The notes below the pieces were generated by a model that worked only from the letters and a program-made list of their open reading frames with translations, did no database searches and was not told where the DNA came from. Shown one piece after another: positions 50,572 to 61,239 of a DNA stretch of 64,000 bases (position 1 is its first letter; each line of letters opens with the position of its first letter). Origin of the DNA: Parerythrobacter lacustris (GTDB taxonomy: Bacteria; Pseudomonadota; Alphaproteobacteria; Sphingomonadales; Sphingomonadaceae); the NCBI RefSeq assembly GCF_024626475.1, contig NZ_JANKHH010000001.1, positions 1 through 64,000 of the forward strand, written 5' to 3'. The position numbers and the translations under genes were made by a program.

Positions 50572-52257
50572 TCAACCTTGCTCGCCGACGATCCGCCCTG
50601 CGGCCATCGCAAAACGCTGGTCCGCCAGTTCGGACAACAGCCCGCGATGGGTGATGACGAGGATGGTGCAACTGCCGCGCATCGCCTCGATCGCGTCAGC
50701 CACTTCGCGCTCCGCTGCGGCGTCGAGTGCGCTGGTTGCCTCGTCGAGGATCAGCAGCGCCGGATTGCGCAACAACCCGCGCGCCAGCACGATGCGCTGG
50801 CGTTCGCCGCCCGAGAGATGCCGCCCCGCATCCCCCACCGGTGTGTCGAGGCCTGCGGGCAGGTCGAACACGAACCCGGCGTTCGCTCGCCTCAGCGCCG
50901 CGCTAAGCCGTGCGTCGTCGGCCGTGGGGTCGGCCCATAGCAGATTGTCGCGCACCGAGCCGTGGAACAGCACCGGCTCCTGCTGGACATAGGCGACCTT
51001 GCCGCGCCAACCGCGCCGCTCGCCCGGCGCAAGTACGCGGCCATCTAGCAGGACTTTGCCTGCGTCGGGTGCGATGAGGCCCCCCAGTACATCGGCCAGC
51101 GTGCTCTTGCCGCAGCCCGAAGGGCCGGTCAGCGCGATGATCGAGCGCGCCTTGCCTTCCAGCGTCACGCCATCGAGCGCGGCGACGCCTTCGCGGTGCG
51201 TGACGGTGATGTTCTCGAGCAGGAAGCACCGTTCGAGCGTGTGGGCGGGACCCGCAGCCTCTGCCGAGGCCTCGCGCGCAGCCTCGGCCGCTTCGATCAG
51301 TGCCCATGTTTCCTGCAAGGCAGGGGACGAATGGCGCCAGTCCTGCAGCTGCTCCTGCAAACCGGCGAGTTGCGGCACCGTTCGCGCAAAAATCGCGATC
51401 AGCGGCAGGAGCAGTGCACTGTCATAGCTCCAGCGCGTCACCGCCAGCCAGACGATTGCGGCGAGCGCGATGGCACCTGCTATCTGCAACGTCAGCCGCG
51501 CCAGTCCCGATTGCGCGATATAGCTGCGCTGGACCTGCCGCATCTCGATGAAGCCGCTGCGCGCTTCCTCGATCATACGGGCTTCGGCGCCGAAGCTCTT
51601 GATCACGCGCACGCCATTGAGCGTCTGCTCGAGATTGCCGAACACCGCCTTGTTGCGCCCGGTGAGCGCCTGGCCGAGCTGCCCTGCATTGCGGCGCAGC
51701 CCGCGATAGAGGAACAGCACGAGGGCTCCGGCAATGATCCCGGCAGCGGCGAACAGCGGCGAGATCACCAGCGCCGCGAGCGCAACGGCTGCAAGGTTGA
51801 GCGTGGTCGTCAGCAGCGAAAAGGCGACGGTCGAGGCCATCCCGGTCCGCTCCACGGCGGTCAGCAGCAATGCGCGGTTGTCGCTCTGTCGCTGGCGCGC
51901 GAGGTAACGCCAGTCGGCCGCGACCAGCGCCGAAATCGCCCGATGGCGCAAGCCGTCGACGATGCCCATGCGGATATCGAACGCCAGCAGCTTGCGGGTG
52001 AATTCCGCCGCAGCGCGCAGCGCAAGGATCGCGACAAAGGCGAGCAGCAGCGTGCCGAGCGGGGGCACCGGGCCGATCCATTGCATCGCCTCCGCAAGCC
52101 GCCCGCCCGGCCCATCGCCCGTCGTGGCATCGACCAGCGGGACGAGCATGATGAAGCCGATCCCCTCGAGCGCGGCACCCATCACGCTGAGCGCGCCCAT
52201 CGCCCACAGGCGAGGCCCGCTGGCGAGGCGGATCAGGGCGGGGAGGGAGGATCGCAT
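50572..52257 (-). CDS. ABC exporter, fused permease and ATPase, 561 aa
   Basis: Six membrane helices in the first 300 residues are followed by an ATPase domain: Walker [11 protein letters not shown]-loop [14 protein letters not shown], signature [15 protein letters not shown], Walker [13 protein letters not shown] and H-loop VITHRG. This half-transporter architecture works as a dimer. Lipids, peptides or drugs are typical cargoes and none can be chosen here. It is encoded alone, divergent from rpe with about 180 bases between, in which I see no clear promoter. Confidence 0.9.
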   Translation of the reverse strand: MRSSLPALIRLASGPRLWAMGALSVMGAALEGIGFIMLVPLVDATTGDGPGGRLAEAMQWIGPVPPLGTLLLAFVAILALRAAAEFTRKLLAFDIRMGIVDGLRHRAISALVAADWRYLARQRQSDNRALLLTAVERTGMASTVAFSLLTTTLNLAAVALAALVISPLFAAAGIIAGALVLFLYRGLRRNAGQLGQALTGRNKAVFGNLEQTLNGVRVIKSFGAEARMIEEARSGFIEMRQVQRSYIAQSGLARLTLQIAGAIALAAIVWLAVTRWSYDSALLLPLIAIFARTVPQLAGLQEQLQDWRHSSPALQETWALIEAAEAAREASAEAAGPAHTLERCFLLENITVTHREGVAALDGVTLEGKARSIIALTGPSGCGKSTLADVLGGLIAPDAGKVLLDGRVLAPGERRGWRGKVAYVQQEPVLFHGSVRDNLLWADPTADDARLSAALRRANAGFVFDLPAGLDTPVGDAGRHLSGGERQRIVLARGLLRNPALLILDEATSALDAAAEREVADAIEAMRGSCTILVITHRGLLSELADQRFAMAAGRIVGEQG

Positions 52258-52440
52258 AGGTGCTTCGCTTGCCCCGACTGCGGGGGGTTGTCAAAGTCGC
52301 ATGCAACGGTCGGCGATGGTGCGCACGCTATCATCGGATACGAGTTAGCCGCAGGGGCGATGTGGAAAAGCCGACACCATCTGTTGTGGCGGCGAATCGC
52401 GCGGACTACTCCCCATGGCATCCTTCACTTCGCGAAGCAG

Positions 52441-53109
52441 ATGGCTATGGCCCGCCCGCTTATTTCCCCCTCGATCCTGTCAGCCGACTTCGCGCGGCTG
52501 GGCGAGGAAGTGCGGGCGATCGACGAGGCCGGGGCCGACTGGATTCATGTCGATGTGATGGACGGGCATTACGTGCCCAATATCACCATCGGTCCGGCGG
52601 TGGTGAAGGCGCTGCGGCCGCATACGGCCAAGCCGTTCGATGTCCACCTGATGATCGCCCCGGTCGATCCCTATCTCGAGGAATTCGCCGAGGCGGGGGC
52701 GGATATCATCACCGTCCATCCCGAAGCGGGGCCGCATATCCACCGCACGCTGCAGGCGATCGGCAAGCTCGGCAAGAAGGCCGGGGTGGTGCTCAATCCC
52801 GGCACCCCGGCCAAGATGCTCGACTATCTGCTGGAGGAAGTCGATCTGGTGCTGGTGATGAGCGTCAACCCCGGTTTCGGCGGGCAAAGCTTCATCCATA
52901 GCCAGTTGCGCAAGGTCGAAGCGATCCGGAAAATGATCGACCGGCTCGGCAAACCGATCCACCTCGAGGTCGATGGCGGGGTGGATGCGGAGATCGCACG
53001 AATGTGCGTCGATGCCGGGGCCGATGTGCTGGTAGCGGGCAGCGCAACCTTCAAGGGCGGACCAAAGCAATATGCGGCCAATATCGCTGCACTGAAAGGG
53101 GCGGGCTGA
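52441..53109 (+). CDS. rpe: Ribulose-phosphate 3-epimerase, 222 aa
   Basis: This TIM-barrel metalloenzyme interconverts ribulose 5-phosphate and xylulose 5-phosphate in the pentose phosphate and Calvin cycles. [60 protein letters not shown] and [10 protein letters not shown] hold the metal-binding His and Asp. The start ATG 52441 is followed by a second ATG at 52447; both are possible. It overlaps the next gene by one base (TGATG). Confidence 0.95.
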   Translation: MAMARPLISPSILSADFARLGEEVRAIDEAGADWIHVDVMDGHYVPNITIGPAVVKALRPHTAKPFDVHLMIAPVDPYLEEFAEAGADIITVHPEAGPHIHRTLQAIGKLGKKAGVVLNPGTPAKMLDYLLEEVDLVLVMSVNPGFGGQSFIHSQLRKVEAIRKMIDRLGKPIHLEVDGGVDAEIARMCVDAGADVLVAGSATFKGGPKQYAANIAALKGAG

Positions 53110-55001
53110 TGGCCGAAGCTGCGACTCGACGGCCCGATGTGCCGGAACTGGATTTCGGCTCGGCGGAGGCGGCCGCCAGCGGGTCGGGTGACAGAGCGAT
53201 TCCCCTGGACGACGGCGCCTCCGAACCGCTCGTGGCCGGTGCCAGTGCCGCGCATTCGTCGAGGCGCGAGACGCTCGAGCCAGGGCGCTCGCTGGTGGTG
53301 GCGGATTTCTCGAACCCGGCACACAATGCCGCCGAACGGTTGATCCGTCTCGCCTATGGCCTTGGTATTCCGGCCTCCACTCTGACTTCCCCGTTCGGCA
53401 AGCCTGCGCGCCCACGGCTGTTGGCGACCGTCGAATCGCCGCTGGCGGGAGATCGCGCGGCTGGCGTGGCGCTGCGTGCCGGGCATTTCCTCGTCTATGG
53501 CGTGAAGGCACCGATCGTGCAGATGAGCTATGGCTCAGGCGCGCATCTGACCGCCCCGTTCGAGCGCACCGTGCATGGCTTCACCTGGCTGGGCGACCTT
53601 GCGTCCGCCACGCCGCGTGAACAGGCTGCGCCGACCGCATGCCGCATCATGGATGCCTGGCTGCAAGCCAATCCGAAGCCTGCCAAGGGGGCGGCATGGA
53701 AGGTCGAAAACGTCGGTCTGCGGCTGCTCAATTGGCTGGCCCATGCCCCGCTGATCCTGTCGATCGCTGACAAGGCCAAGCGCAAGCAGCGACTCGAAGC
53801 GATGGCATCGACCGCCCGCTGGCTTGATCGCAACGTCAAGGATGCGTCGGATCGGCTGGGTGAGCTGGCGGGCTGGTGCGCGATCATAGCTGCCGGGTTG
53901 TTGATGCCCGATGGCCGCCCGCGCCGCCTGTATGGCGAAGCCGGAATGGCGCGCGCTCTGGGAGAGCTGGTGGCGGACGATGGCGGTGTCCTGTCGCGCA
54001 GTCCGCTGGCGCAAATGGACGCAATCGCGCTGCTTGTGGATCTCGCCGCATGCTACCGCGCGGCCGATCACGAGCCGCCAGAAGTTATCGAGAGCATGCT
54101 CCAGCTTCTGGTGCCACCGCTGTTGACTCTGGTCCATTCGGACGGAGCGCTCGGCAGCTGGCAGGGCTCGGGCGCGGTGCGGCATGACCGGCTCGCAGCA
54201 CTGGTCGATGCCAGCGGCGTCCGCACCCGCCCCTTGCAGGACGTGCGCCAGTGGGGTTACCAGCGGGTGCTGGCGAACAAGTCGACGCTGATTTTCGATG
54301 CCGCGCCTCCGCCGCTGTCGCGCCATGCCAGGTTCGGCTGCGCCTCGACGCTGGCGTTCGAGTTCTGCGCGCATGGTCAACGGCTGGTGGTCAATTGCGG
54401 CGGCGCTGCCTTCGCCGGGGGGCAGGTTCCCGCACGGATCGAGCAGGGCCTGCGCGCCACCGCCGCGCATTCGACGCTGGTGCTCGACGATGCAAACTCC
54501 ACTGCGGTGCATATCAACGGGCGGCTCGGCGCGGGGGTGAACGAAGTCGAGGTCGACCGCCGCGTGATCAAGGCCGGGCAAGGCACGGCGACGCGGGTCG
54601 AGGCAAGCCACGACGGCTATGCCGCGCGTTTCGGCTTGGTCCACCGCCGCGTTCTCATGCTGCGCGACAATGGCGCCGAGCTGCGCGGTGAGGATTTGCT
54701 GGTCCCGGCGGGCAAGCGCGGCAAGCGCGGCAAGATCGGCTTCGCCATCCGATTCCACATCGGCCCCGGGGTCGAGCTGCGACTGGCGGAAGACCTGAAG
54801 GGTGCTGGCCTCGCTGCACCCGACGGCAGCTACTGGCAGTTCCGCATCGCGGGCGGCGACGGCAGCGGCGAAGTGAGCATTGAGGAAAGCATGTGGGTCG
54901 ATGGCAACGGTCGCCCGCAGCCGATCCAGCAGCTGGTGATCCAGGGGATGACATCGCGCAGCGGGGGAAGTTTCTCCTGGCTGCTCAAGAAAATGGGATA
55001 G
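53109..55001 (+). CDS. Heparinase II/III-family protein, 630 aa
   Basis: The C-terminal half has the beta-sandwich typical of heparinase II/III proteins: [24 protein letters not shown] and [11 protein letters not shown]. The N-terminal half has an alpha-toroid with [20 protein letters not shown]. Such proteins are often polysaccharide lyases or are linked to polysaccharide degradation or export. No signal peptide is visible, so it may be cytoplasmic or use another route. It sits between rpe and purH in the same orientation, a conserved arrangement in relatives I recall, though function is open. Confidence 0.82.
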   Translation: MAEAATRRPDVPELDFGSAEAAASGSGDRAIPLDDGASEPLVAGASAAHSSRRETLEPGRSLVVADFSNPAHNAAERLIRLAYGLGIPASTLTSPFGKPARPRLLATVESPLAGDRAAGVALRAGHFLVYGVKAPIVQMSYGSGAHLTAPFERTVHGFTWLGDLASATPREQAAPTACRIMDAWLQANPKPAKGAAWKVENVGLRLLNWLAHAPLILSIADKAKRKQRLEAMASTARWLDRNVKDASDRLGELAGWCAIIAAGLLMPDGRPRRLYGEAGMARALGELVADDGGVLSRSPLAQMDAIALLVDLAACYRAADHEPPEVIESMLQLLVPPLLTLVHSDGALGSWQGSGAVRHDRLAALVDASGVRTRPLQDVRQWGYQRVLANKSTLIFDAAPPPLSRHARFGCASTLAFEFCAHGQRLVVNCGGAAFAGGQVPARIEQGLRATAAHSTLVLDDANSTAVHINGRLGAGVNEVEVDRRVIKAGQGTATRVEASHDGYAARFGLVHRRVLMLRDNGAELRGEDLLVPAGKRGKRGKIGFAIRFHIGPGVELRLAEDLKGAGLAAPDGSYWQFRIAGGDGSGEVSIEESMWVDGNGRPQPIQQLVIQGMTSRSGGSFSWLLKKMG

Positions 55002-55008
55002 CACAGGC

Positions 55009-56595
55009 GTGACGGATGTAGCGATCAAGCGGGCACTGCTCTCGGTGTCCGACAAAAGCGGATTGGTCGAGTTGGGGCAGGCGCTCGCCGCGCGCGGGGT
55101 CGAGCTGGTGTCGACCGGCGGCACCGCCAGGGCACTGCGCGAGGCGGGGCTCGAGGTGCGCGACGTATCCGAACTGACGGGCTTCCCCGAGATGATGGAC
55201 GGGCGGGTCAAGACGCTCCACCCGATGGTGCATGGCGGGCTGCTCGCGGTGCGCGACAACCCGGATCATGCCGCTGCGATGGACAAGCACGCGATCGGCG
55301 CAATCGATCTGGTGGTAGTCAATCTCTACCCGTTCGAAGCCACCGTCATGCGCGGTGCCGAGCGGCCCGAGATTATCGAGAATATCGACATCGGCGGCCC
55401 CAGCATGGTTCGCTCGGCTGCCAAAAATCACCAATTTGTCACTATCGTCACCGATCCGGCGGATTACCCGATCTTGCTGGAAGAGATCGAGGCGAGCGGC
55501 ACGACCACGCTCGATTTCCGCCGCAAATGCGCCGCCAAGGCCTTTGCCGCGACAGCCGCTTACGATTCGATGATCAGCCAGTGGTTCGCCTTTGCCGACC
55601 AGCAGCAGCTATTTCCCGACTTCCTCGCCGTGAATGGCGTCGCGCCCACCATCCTGCGCTACGGCGAGAACCCGCACCAGCAGGCCGCGCTCTACACACC
55701 CGCCGGGCCGCATGGCCGCGGGATCGCGCAGGCCGAGCAGCTGCAGGGCAAGGAGCTGAGCTATAACAATTATAATGATGCCGATGCCGCGCTCGAACTG
55801 TGTGCCGAGTTCGCCGGTGGCGATCCGGCAGTGGTGATCGTCAAGCACGCCAACCCCTGCGGCGTGGCGCAGCGCGGTTCCCTGCTCGAGGCATGGGAAG
55901 AGGCGCTGGCGTGCGACAGCGTCTCGGCCTTCGGCGGGATCGTCGCGGTCAATACCGAGCTCGACGGTGCAACCGCCGAAGCCATCGCGAAGATCTTCAC
56001 CGAAGTGGTGATCGCCCCGTCGGTTTCGGATGAGGCCCGTGCGGTGTTCGAGAAAAAGAAGAACCTGCGCTTGCTGGTGACCGGCGACATGCCCAACCCG
56101 CGCCGCGGCGGCCTGACGGTGAAGCCGATCACCGGCGGCCTGCTGGTGCAGACGCGCGACAACGGCGCGATCAGTGAGAAAGAACTGACCGTTGTCACCC
56201 AGCGCGCGCCGACCCCGCAGGAACTGAAAGACTGCCTGTTCGCCTGGACCGTCGCCCGCCACGTCAAGTCGAATGCCATCGTCTATGCCAAGGACGGCGC
56301 GACCGCCGGCATCGGCGCGGGCCAGATGAACCGCCGCGATTCAAGCCGCATCGCCGCGATGAAGGCCGCCGAAGCGGCGGAGACCTATGGCTGGGCCGAG
56401 CCCCGCACGTTTGGCAGCGCAGTCGCCTCCGATGCCTTCTTCCCCTTCGCCGACGGCCTGCTCGCCGCCGCCGAGGCCGGGGCAACCGCGATCATCCAGC
56501 CGGGCGGCTCGATCCGCGACGACGAGGTGATTGCCGCGGCCAACCAGGCCGGTCTGGCGATGGTCTTCACCGGGATGCGCCACTTTCGCCACTGA
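55009..56595 (+). CDS. purH: Bifunctional AICAR formyltransferase/IMP cyclohydrolase, 528 aa
   Basis: PurH performs the last two steps of IMP synthesis. The N-terminal MGS-like IMP cyclohydrolase domain has [17 protein letters not shown] and [16 protein letters not shown]; the formyltransferase domain has [25 protein letters not shown] and [18 protein letters not shown]. Both active sites look complete. GTG start at 55009, seven bases after the heparinase-like gene. A hairpin follows at 56631-56650. Confidence 0.97.
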   Translation: MTDVAIKRALLSVSDKSGLVELGQALAARGVELVSTGGTARALREAGLEVRDVSELTGFPEMMDGRVKTLHPMVHGGLLAVRDNPDHAAAMDKHAIGAIDLVVVNLYPFEATVMRGAERPEIIENIDIGGPSMVRSAAKNHQFVTIVTDPADYPILLEEIEASGTTTLDFRRKCAAKAFAATAAYDSMISQWFAFADQQQLFPDFLAVNGVAPTILRYGENPHQQAALYTPAGPHGRGIAQAEQLQGKELSYNNYNDADAALELCAEFAGGDPAVVIVKHANPCGVAQRGSLLEAWEEALACDSVSAFGGIVAVNTELDGATAEAIAKIFTEVVIAPSVSDEARAVFEKKKNLRLLVTGDMPNPRRGGLTVKPITGGLLVQTRDNGAISEKELTVVTQRAPTPQELKDCLFAWTVARHVKSNAIVYAKDGATAGIGAGQMNRRDSSRIAAMKAAEAAETYGWAEPRTFGSAVASDAFFPFADGLLAAAEAGATAIIQPGGSIRDDEVIAAANQAGLAMVFTGMRHFRH

Positions 56596-56630
56596 TGCGA
56601 AACCGGCATTGCTGTAACCTCTGTGCAAGT

Positions 56631-56650
56631 CCGGGCGAATGAACGCCCGG
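56631..56650 (+). terminator. GC-rich hairpin after purH
   Basis: CCGGGCG (56631-56637) and CGCCCGG (56644-56650) form a perfect 7-bp stem with a six-base loop. It lies 35 bases past the purH stop, but the following bases (CAACCAAAAC) contain no T tract, so it is at best a weak or Rho-assisted terminator, or just a hairpin in the msrA leader. Confidence 0.35.
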
Positions 56651-56726
56651 CAACCAAAACATTCACTCCATCGCAAGAGGTCGACCGCTATGCCGGACAG
56701 CAAGCTGGAAGAAGTGAAGACAGATC

Positions 56727-56864
56727 ATGAACTTTCTCAAATCCGACCTTATGCGCAATTTCACGATCGGTTTCGTGGCCGGGGCGCTGTTCCTGTTTGC
56801 CCAGTCGGGCGCGGATCTATTCGATTCGGCGATTCCCGAAGCGCAGGCGCAAACCGCCGAATGA
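56727..56864 (+). CDS. Small single-pass membrane protein, 45 aa
   Basis: This short frame, MNFLKSDLMRNFTIGFVAGA and onward, has one transmembrane segment (FTIGFVAGALFLFAQ) and an acidic, Gln/Ala-rich C-terminus. It overlaps the msrA start by ATGA, an arrangement that argues it is real and co-translated with msrA. Upstream GAAG/TGAAGA may be the ribosome site. No family is recognised; small proteins of this sort are often missed in annotation. Confidence 0.6.
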   Translation: MNFLKSDLMRNFTIGFVAGALFLFAQSGADLFDSAIPEAQAQTAE

Positions 56865-57538
56865 AGCGGTTTCTCGCCGCGCTGCTTCCGCTGACGCTTG
56901 TCGCCGCCGGCTGCAGCCAGCCCGCCTCTGCGTTCGATAAGCCGGTCGCAGCACCTGCTGCCAAGCGTTTCGCCAACGAAGGCCTGGGCCTCAAGACCGC
57001 GATCTTCGCCGGGGGCTGCTTCTGGGGCACCGAAGCGGTGTTCAGCCATGTCAAGGGCGTCAAGAGCGCGGTCTCGGGCTATCACGGCGGCAACGCGGCG
57101 ACTGCGAAATATGATCTGGTAAGCACGGGCGGCACCAACCATGTCGAAGCGGTCAAGGTGACCTACGATCCCAAGGTCGTGCGTTATGACGAGCTGGTGC
57201 GGATCTTCTTTTCGGTCGTCGCCGATCCGACCATCCGCAATCGCCAGGGGCCCGATCGCGGCGCACAATACAATGCCGAGCTGATCCCGATGAACGCCGA
57301 ACAGCGCAAGGTTGCCGAAGCCTATCTCAAGCAAATGGGCCAGTCGGGCAAATGGTCCGCGCCAATCGTGACCGACGTCACAACCTACAGCCGCTTCTTC
57401 AAGGCGGAAGACTATCACCAGGACTTCGCGCTGAAGAACCCGAAGCACTCCTATATCGTGCGCTGGGATGCGCCCAAGGTCGCGGCGCTCAAACGGCTGT
57501 ATCCTTCGCACTACAGCGCCAGCTTCACCAAGAACTGA
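56861..57538 (+). CDS. msrA: Peptide methionine sulfoxide reductase MsrA, exported, 225 aa
   Basis: The signal MKRFLAALLPLTLVAAGCSQ is a lipoprotein signal (VAAGC), so this MsrA acts in the periplasm to repair oxidised methionine (S-form). The active-site motif is AIFAGGCFWGTEAVF, with the catalytic Cys in GCFW; GYHGGNA, TNHVEAVKVTYDP and DRGAQYNAEL follow. A resolving Cys near the C-terminus is not obvious, so recycling may need an external partner. Start at ATG 56861 overlaps the small upstream gene. Confidence 0.93.
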   Translation: MKRFLAALLPLTLVAAGCSQPASAFDKPVAAPAAKRFANEGLGLKTAIFAGGCFWGTEAVFSHVKGVKSAVSGYHGGNAATAKYDLVSTGGTNHVEAVKVTYDPKVVRYDELVRIFFSVVADPTIRNRQGPDRGAQYNAELIPMNAEQRKVAEAYLKQMGQSGKWSAPIVTDVTTYSRFFKAEDYHQDFALKNPKHSYIVRWDAPKVAALKRLYPSHYSASFTKN

Positions 57539-57578
57539 TGCGATTGGCGTTCGCGCCGCGGCTCGCTATATCGGGCCT

Positions 57579-58043
57579 ATGGCACGGCACGATCACACGC
57601 ATCACGAACATTCGGGCAAGAGCCTGGTCGAAGCGGCACGCGATGCGCTGACCGCGGCGGGCGAGCAATGGACCGGCCTGCGCGCCGACGTGTTCGAGGA
57701 ACTGGCGCGGCACGAAAAGCCCGCCTCGGCCTATGATATCGCCGATAATCTCTCGGCCAAGCGCGGCAAGCGGGTGGCACCCAACAGCGTCTACCGCATC
57801 CTCGACCTGTTCGTGGGCAACAACCTCGCCCTGCGGGTCGAAAGCGCCAACGCCTTCCTCGCCAACAGCCACCCCGGCTGCCTGCACGACTGCATCTTCC
57901 TCGTGTGCGACAAGTGCGGCGAGGCAACCCATGTGGATGACGATGCCATCGCCAATTCGGTTCGCGGGGTGGCGCAGGGGCAAGGCTTCAAGCCCGAACG
58001 GCCGATCATCGAGATCAGGGGCCTCTGCGCCGCGTGCAGCTAG
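57579..58043 (+). CDS. Fur-family regulator, probably Zur, 154 aa
   Basis: This is a winged-helix Fur-family repressor. The His-rich start (MARHDHTHHEHSGKS) is common in Zur proteins. The DNA-binding domain contains YDIADNLSAKRGKRVAPNSVYRILDLF. The structural zinc site has CDKCGEATHVDD and CAACS, and HPGCLHDCIFLVCDKC holds further ligands. The pattern fits zinc-sensing Zur better than Fur, but PerR or Fur cannot be excluded. No obvious target box was identified. The cyclase gene follows within 12 bases. Confidence 0.85.
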   Translation: MARHDHTHHEHSGKSLVEAARDALTAAGEQWTGLRADVFEELARHEKPASAYDIADNLSAKRGKRVAPNSVYRILDLFVGNNLALRVESANAFLANSHPGCLHDCIFLVCDKCGEATHVDDDAIANSVRGVAQGQGFKPERPIIEIRGLCAACS

Positions 58044-58054
58044 GCTTCGGCCAA

Positions 58055-60091
58055 GTGTCCGGCAAGGGGGGGAGCGGGAATGGCCGTCGGCGCGAAGCGG
58101 TGATCGCGGTACTTCTGCTGCTTGCCGCGCTGATCCCGCCCTTCCTCACCCGCCACCTGCCGCTGGCGCAGGCGATCGAGCGCCTTGCTTACGACTCCTA
58201 CACCTACCTCCTCGCTCCCAAAGTGGCGCGCGATCCGGAAATCGTGCTGCTGCTTTACGACGATCCGACCGCGCGTGACACAGGGAAGACCAGCCCGGTC
58301 GACCGCACAATCATCGCCAATGCCGTGCGTGCGGCGGACGAGGCCGGGGCGAAATCGATCGGGATCGACTTCTTCTTCGTCCAACCGACCGAGGACGAGG
58401 ATGCGATCACCGGCGCACTCGCGGATGCAACCGTGCCGGTCGTCATGCTCTATGCCGACCCCGATCGCGACGGAGGCAGCTTCTGGAGCGCGGCGACCGC
58501 ATCGCAATCGATCCCCTACCAGGCGGAGTTCTGGCGCAAGGCCTCGTCGGGCAGGATCGTCCGCTCCTCTCCGATGATCGGCAATGACGACGACGACATT
58601 TCGCGCGACTGGCCGACCCGCGCAGGCAACACGCCGGGCACGGCGGCGCAGATCCCGCTTTCCGCCGCCATGGCCGGCATGACGCTGGAGGATTTCGGCT
58701 ATTCCGGCTCGATCGCCTTCAGCCGCTTCGCGGGCGATCCGCCGATCGAGGGCGCACCGCCCGAAGCGCAGCCGCAGCCGCGGGGAGAGGCGGCGGGAAT
58801 GTTCACCGACTTTTCGCTGATCGGCTTCCGCGACCCCGCCTCCGCCGACGCGCTCGGCCCGTTGCTGGCCGACAAGCGCGTGCTGATCGGGCTCGGCATC
58901 TTCAATGCGGACCGCTTCGCGACCCCGATCACCCGGATCGCGGGCGAGCAGGAAATCCCCGGCGTCGCGGTGCACGCGCATATGCTGCGCCAGGCGCTCG
59001 ACCGGAATTTTCCCATACCGCTTCCATTATGGGCGGCGGCGCTGGTGGCATTGGTGTTTGCCGGCTCGGGAGCACTGGTCGGCAGCCTCGATCGCAGCCG
59101 CGCACTGATAGCTGCAGCCGTGGGACTGTTGCTCGCGGTGTGGGCTGCCCTCCCGCTGCTGTTCCGCGCGATCGGTATCGACCTGCTCAGCCTGCCGATG
59201 TTTGGCTGGGCGCTCTCCCTGGCGATTGCGCTGGTCGGGTTCAGCGCGCTCGCCGGCGCGCGCACCTCGCGCGAGCGCGCCTTCGCGCGCGGTGCGCTCG
59301 GCCGATACCTGCCTGCGACCGTGGCGCAAGAAATCCTCGACAATCCGGAGAAGTTGACGCTCGAAGGCGAGGAGCGCGCGCTGTTCATGCTGTTCACCGA
59401 TCTCGAAGGGTTCACCCGGATCAGTCACTCGCAGCCCCCGCGCGACACTGCCGCAATCCTCAACCGCTATCTCGACGCGATGAGCGAAGTGATCCTGCGG
59501 CACGAGGGGACGATCGACAAATATGTCGGAGATGCGATCGTCGCCTTTTGGGGCGCGCCGATCGCCAGGCTCGAAGACGCGCACAACGCCGTTGCTTGCG
59601 CGCTGGCGCTGCACGAATGCGCCGAGACCTTCCGGGGCGAACTCGCGGCGCAGGGGGGCGAGCTCGGCCGGACCCGGATCGGGCTGCATTGCGGATCGGT
59701 GATCGTGGGCAATTTCGGCGGCCGCCAGCGCATCCAGTACACCGCGCTGGGCGACGCGATGAACACCGCCGCGCGGCTGGAGGGGGCGAACAAGTATCTC
59801 GCGAGCGACATCCTGCTGAGCGGGGCGGTGCGCGACGCCGCACCGCAGTTCGCCTATCTCCCGTTGGGCCAGATCGTGCTGTCTGGGGTCGATACGCCAA
59901 TCGCGGTGTACCAGCCTGTGCCGGAGGGCGAGCGGGCGCTGGCGGCGCAGGTCCAGTCGGCGCTCGATGGGGATCAGGCGGCACTGGCACAAATCCGCCA
60001 GAAGGCCGCCGATACGCCGGCAGTTGCATCGCTGCTCGAACGGTGGGAAACAGTGGCGGGGGGAGGCGCCTATGTCCTTGGCTCGAAATAG
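58055..60091 (+). CDS. CHASE2-domain adenylate/guanylate cyclase, about 678 aa
   Basis: An N-terminal membrane segment (VIAVLLLLAALIPPFLTRHL), an extracytoplasmic CHASE2 domain (to about residue 310), three further membrane segments and a C-terminal class III cyclase domain make up the protein. The cyclase has both metal Asp residues: FMLFTDLEGFTRISH and KYVGDAIVAFWGAP, plus LGDAMNTAARLEG. It should make cAMP (or cGMP) when the external sensor is triggered. Start GTG 58055 (MSGKGGSGNG) is preferred over GTG 58034, inside the zur gene. Its 3' end overlaps the first exported-module gene by 20 bases. Confidence 0.9.
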   Translation: MSGKGGSGNGRRREAVIAVLLLLAALIPPFLTRHLPLAQAIERLAYDSYTYLLAPKVARDPEIVLLLYDDPTARDTGKTSPVDRTIIANAVRAADEAGAKSIGIDFFFVQPTEDEDAITGALADATVPVVMLYADPDRDGGSFWSAATASQSIPYQAEFWRKASSGRIVRSSPMIGNDDDDISRDWPTRAGNTPGTAAQIPLSAAMAGMTLEDFGYSGSIAFSRFAGDPPIEGAPPEAQPQPRGEAAGMFTDFSLIGFRDPASADALGPLLADKRVLIGLGIFNADRFATPITRIAGEQEIPGVAVHAHMLRQALDRNFPIPLPLWAAALVALVFAGSGALVGSLDRSRALIAAAVGLLLAVWAALPLLFRAIGIDLLSLPMFGWALSLAIALVGFSALAGARTSRERAFARGALGRYLPATVAQEILDNPEKLTLEGEERALFMLFTDLEGFTRISHSQPPRDTAAILNRYLDAMSEVILRHEGTIDKYVGDAIVAFWGAPIARLEDAHNAVACALALHECAETFRGELAAQGGELGRTRIGLHCGSVIVGNFGGRQRIQYTALGDAMNTAARLEGANKYLASDILLSGAVRDAAPQFAYLPLGQIVLSGVDTPIAVYQPVPEGERALAAQVQSALDGDQAALAQIRQKAADTPAVASLLERWETVAGGGAYVLGSK

Positions 60092-60404
60092 CGGCTGGTT
60101 GCCGATCTTCGCAGCGCTTGCATGCGCCTCTGCTGCAGCAAGTCCGGCCGCTTCTCAGACCATGCCCGCCGCTGCAACGCTGGTTGTCATTCGCGGCGAC
60201 GCCTACGCGCTTCGCTTTTATCCTGTCGGGCGGATCGTGCGGCAGAATGCCAGCATATGTCTGCCGGCCGGGGCACTCTATCTGACTCTCCAGAAGTCCG
60301 ACGGCGGCACGGTCAATTATGGCGCGCCCGGTTGCAACAAGGTCATCTCGGATGCAGAAGTCCAACGGCGCAAGATTGGCGGTGCAGCGGGGGTGACCAG
60401 ATGA
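60072..60404 (+). CDS. Exported Cys-pair module protein 1 (undescribed family), 110 aa
   Basis: A Sec-like signal (LPIFAALACASAAASPAASQ) leads to one copy of the tandem module: LVVIRGDAYALRFYPVGR, then ICLPAGALYLTLQKSDGGTV, then NYGAPGCNK. Cys63 and Cys88 are separated by 24 residues, as in the next proteins. Family and function are unknown; a disulfide-stabilised beta module is my inference. ATG 60072 lies inside the cyclase 3' end. Unlike its neighbours, it lacks the GAGxGP tail. It overlaps the next gene by ATGA. Confidence 0.7.
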   Translation: MSLARNSGWLPIFAALACASAAASPAASQTMPAAATLVVIRGDAYALRFYPVGRIVRQNASICLPAGALYLTLQKSDGGTVNYGAPGCNKVISDAEVQRRKIGGAAGVTR

Positions 60405-60814
60405 CCGGAACGAAACCGACTTCCATGCGCCAATCGTGTACTGTCCTGCTCGCTGTGCTGGCCTTGTCCGCCTGCAGCAAACGCATGCCTGCGGAACTGC
60501 CGCCCGAGCCCGTCACCGCCTCGGCCCCGATGCCCGCTCCGACGCCGGGATCGATGGCTACGCCACCCCCTGCACCAAGAGCCGCCGTGCCGCAAATGGT
60601 GGTAGTGCGCGGGTCGCCCAATGCACTGGCGTGGTACCCGCTCGGTCGCAAGGTGCCGGTCAGCGGCCAGGTCTGCCTGCCCGCCAATGCGCGCTACGTC
60701 ACCTTCCAGCGGACCGATGGCGGGACGGTGACTTTTGGCGGCGGCGGGTGCAACAAGGTGATCGCCGAGCCGCCGCAATCGGAAGGCCGCGCCGGGGCGG
60801 GCAACGGGCCGTGA
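60401..60814 (+). CDS. Exported Cys-pair module lipoprotein 2 (undescribed family), 137 aa
   Basis: MRQSCTVLLAVLALSACSKR provides a lipobox (LSAC25). A Pro/Ala-rich spacer of about 35 residues leads to the module: MVVVRGSPNALAWYPLGRKV, QVCLPANARYVTFQRTDGG and TFGGGGCNKVI, with Cys92 and Cys117 in the Cys-x24-Cys spacing. It ends GRAGAGNGP. The function is unknown. The lipid anchor would place the module at the periplasmic face of a membrane. It overlaps gene 1 (ATGA) and gene 3 (GTGA). Confidence 0.75.
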   Translation: MTGTKPTSMRQSCTVLLAVLALSACSKRMPAELPPEPVTASAPMPAPTPGSMATPPPAPRAAVPQMVVVRGSPNALAWYPLGRKVPVSGQVCLPANARYVTFQRTDGGTVTFGGGGCNKVIAEPPQSEGRAGAGNGP

Positions 60815-61239
60815 AGCCGCCCCTGACCGGGATGGCGCTACTCGCCCTCTTGGCGGCTGTGTCTGTGCCGGCTGGAGCACAGCAAGGAGAGGGCGCGGCA
60901 ACGCAGGTCATCTCCAAGACCAAGTCCAGCGTTGGGCCCAATCAAAGATCCAAGGACCGAACCAACAACAGGTTCAAAATCAGGAATACCAAACCCAAGG
61001 CACAGAATGCCTACATGGTGGTGACGCGCGGCTCGGGCGATGCGCTCAAGAAAAGTGAATATGCCATCGGGAGCAAGGTACCGCTCAACCAACAGGTCTG
61101 CCTGCCCAAGAAATCGGGCTACCTGACGTTCCAGAGATCCAGCGGCGGCACCGTCACCTATGGCGGCGGGGGATGCAACAAGGTGGTCAAGGAGCCGCCC
61201 GATGCAACCGGGCGCGCCGGAGCGGGCAGCGGCCCTTGA
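60811..61239 (+). CDS. Exported Cys-pair module protein 3 (undescribed family), 142 aa
   Basis: MKPPLTGMALLALLAAVSVP is a signal peptide with cleavage after AGA. A basic, Lys/Asn-rich linker (residues 35-65) is followed by one module: MVVTRGSGDALKKSEYAIGS, QVCLPKKSGYLTFQRSSGG and TYGGGGCNKVV, Cys97 and Cys122 in Cys-x24-Cys. It ends GRAGAGSGP. No known family. Start GTG 60811 overlaps the previous stop (GTGA). Confidence 0.75.
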   Translation: MKPPLTGMALLALLAAVSVPAGAQQGEGAATQVISKTKSSVGPNQRSKDRTNNRFKIRNTKPKAQNAYMVVTRGSGDALKKSEYAIGSKVPLNQQVCLPKKSGYLTFQRSSGGTVTYGGGGCNKVVKEPPDATGRAGAGSGP

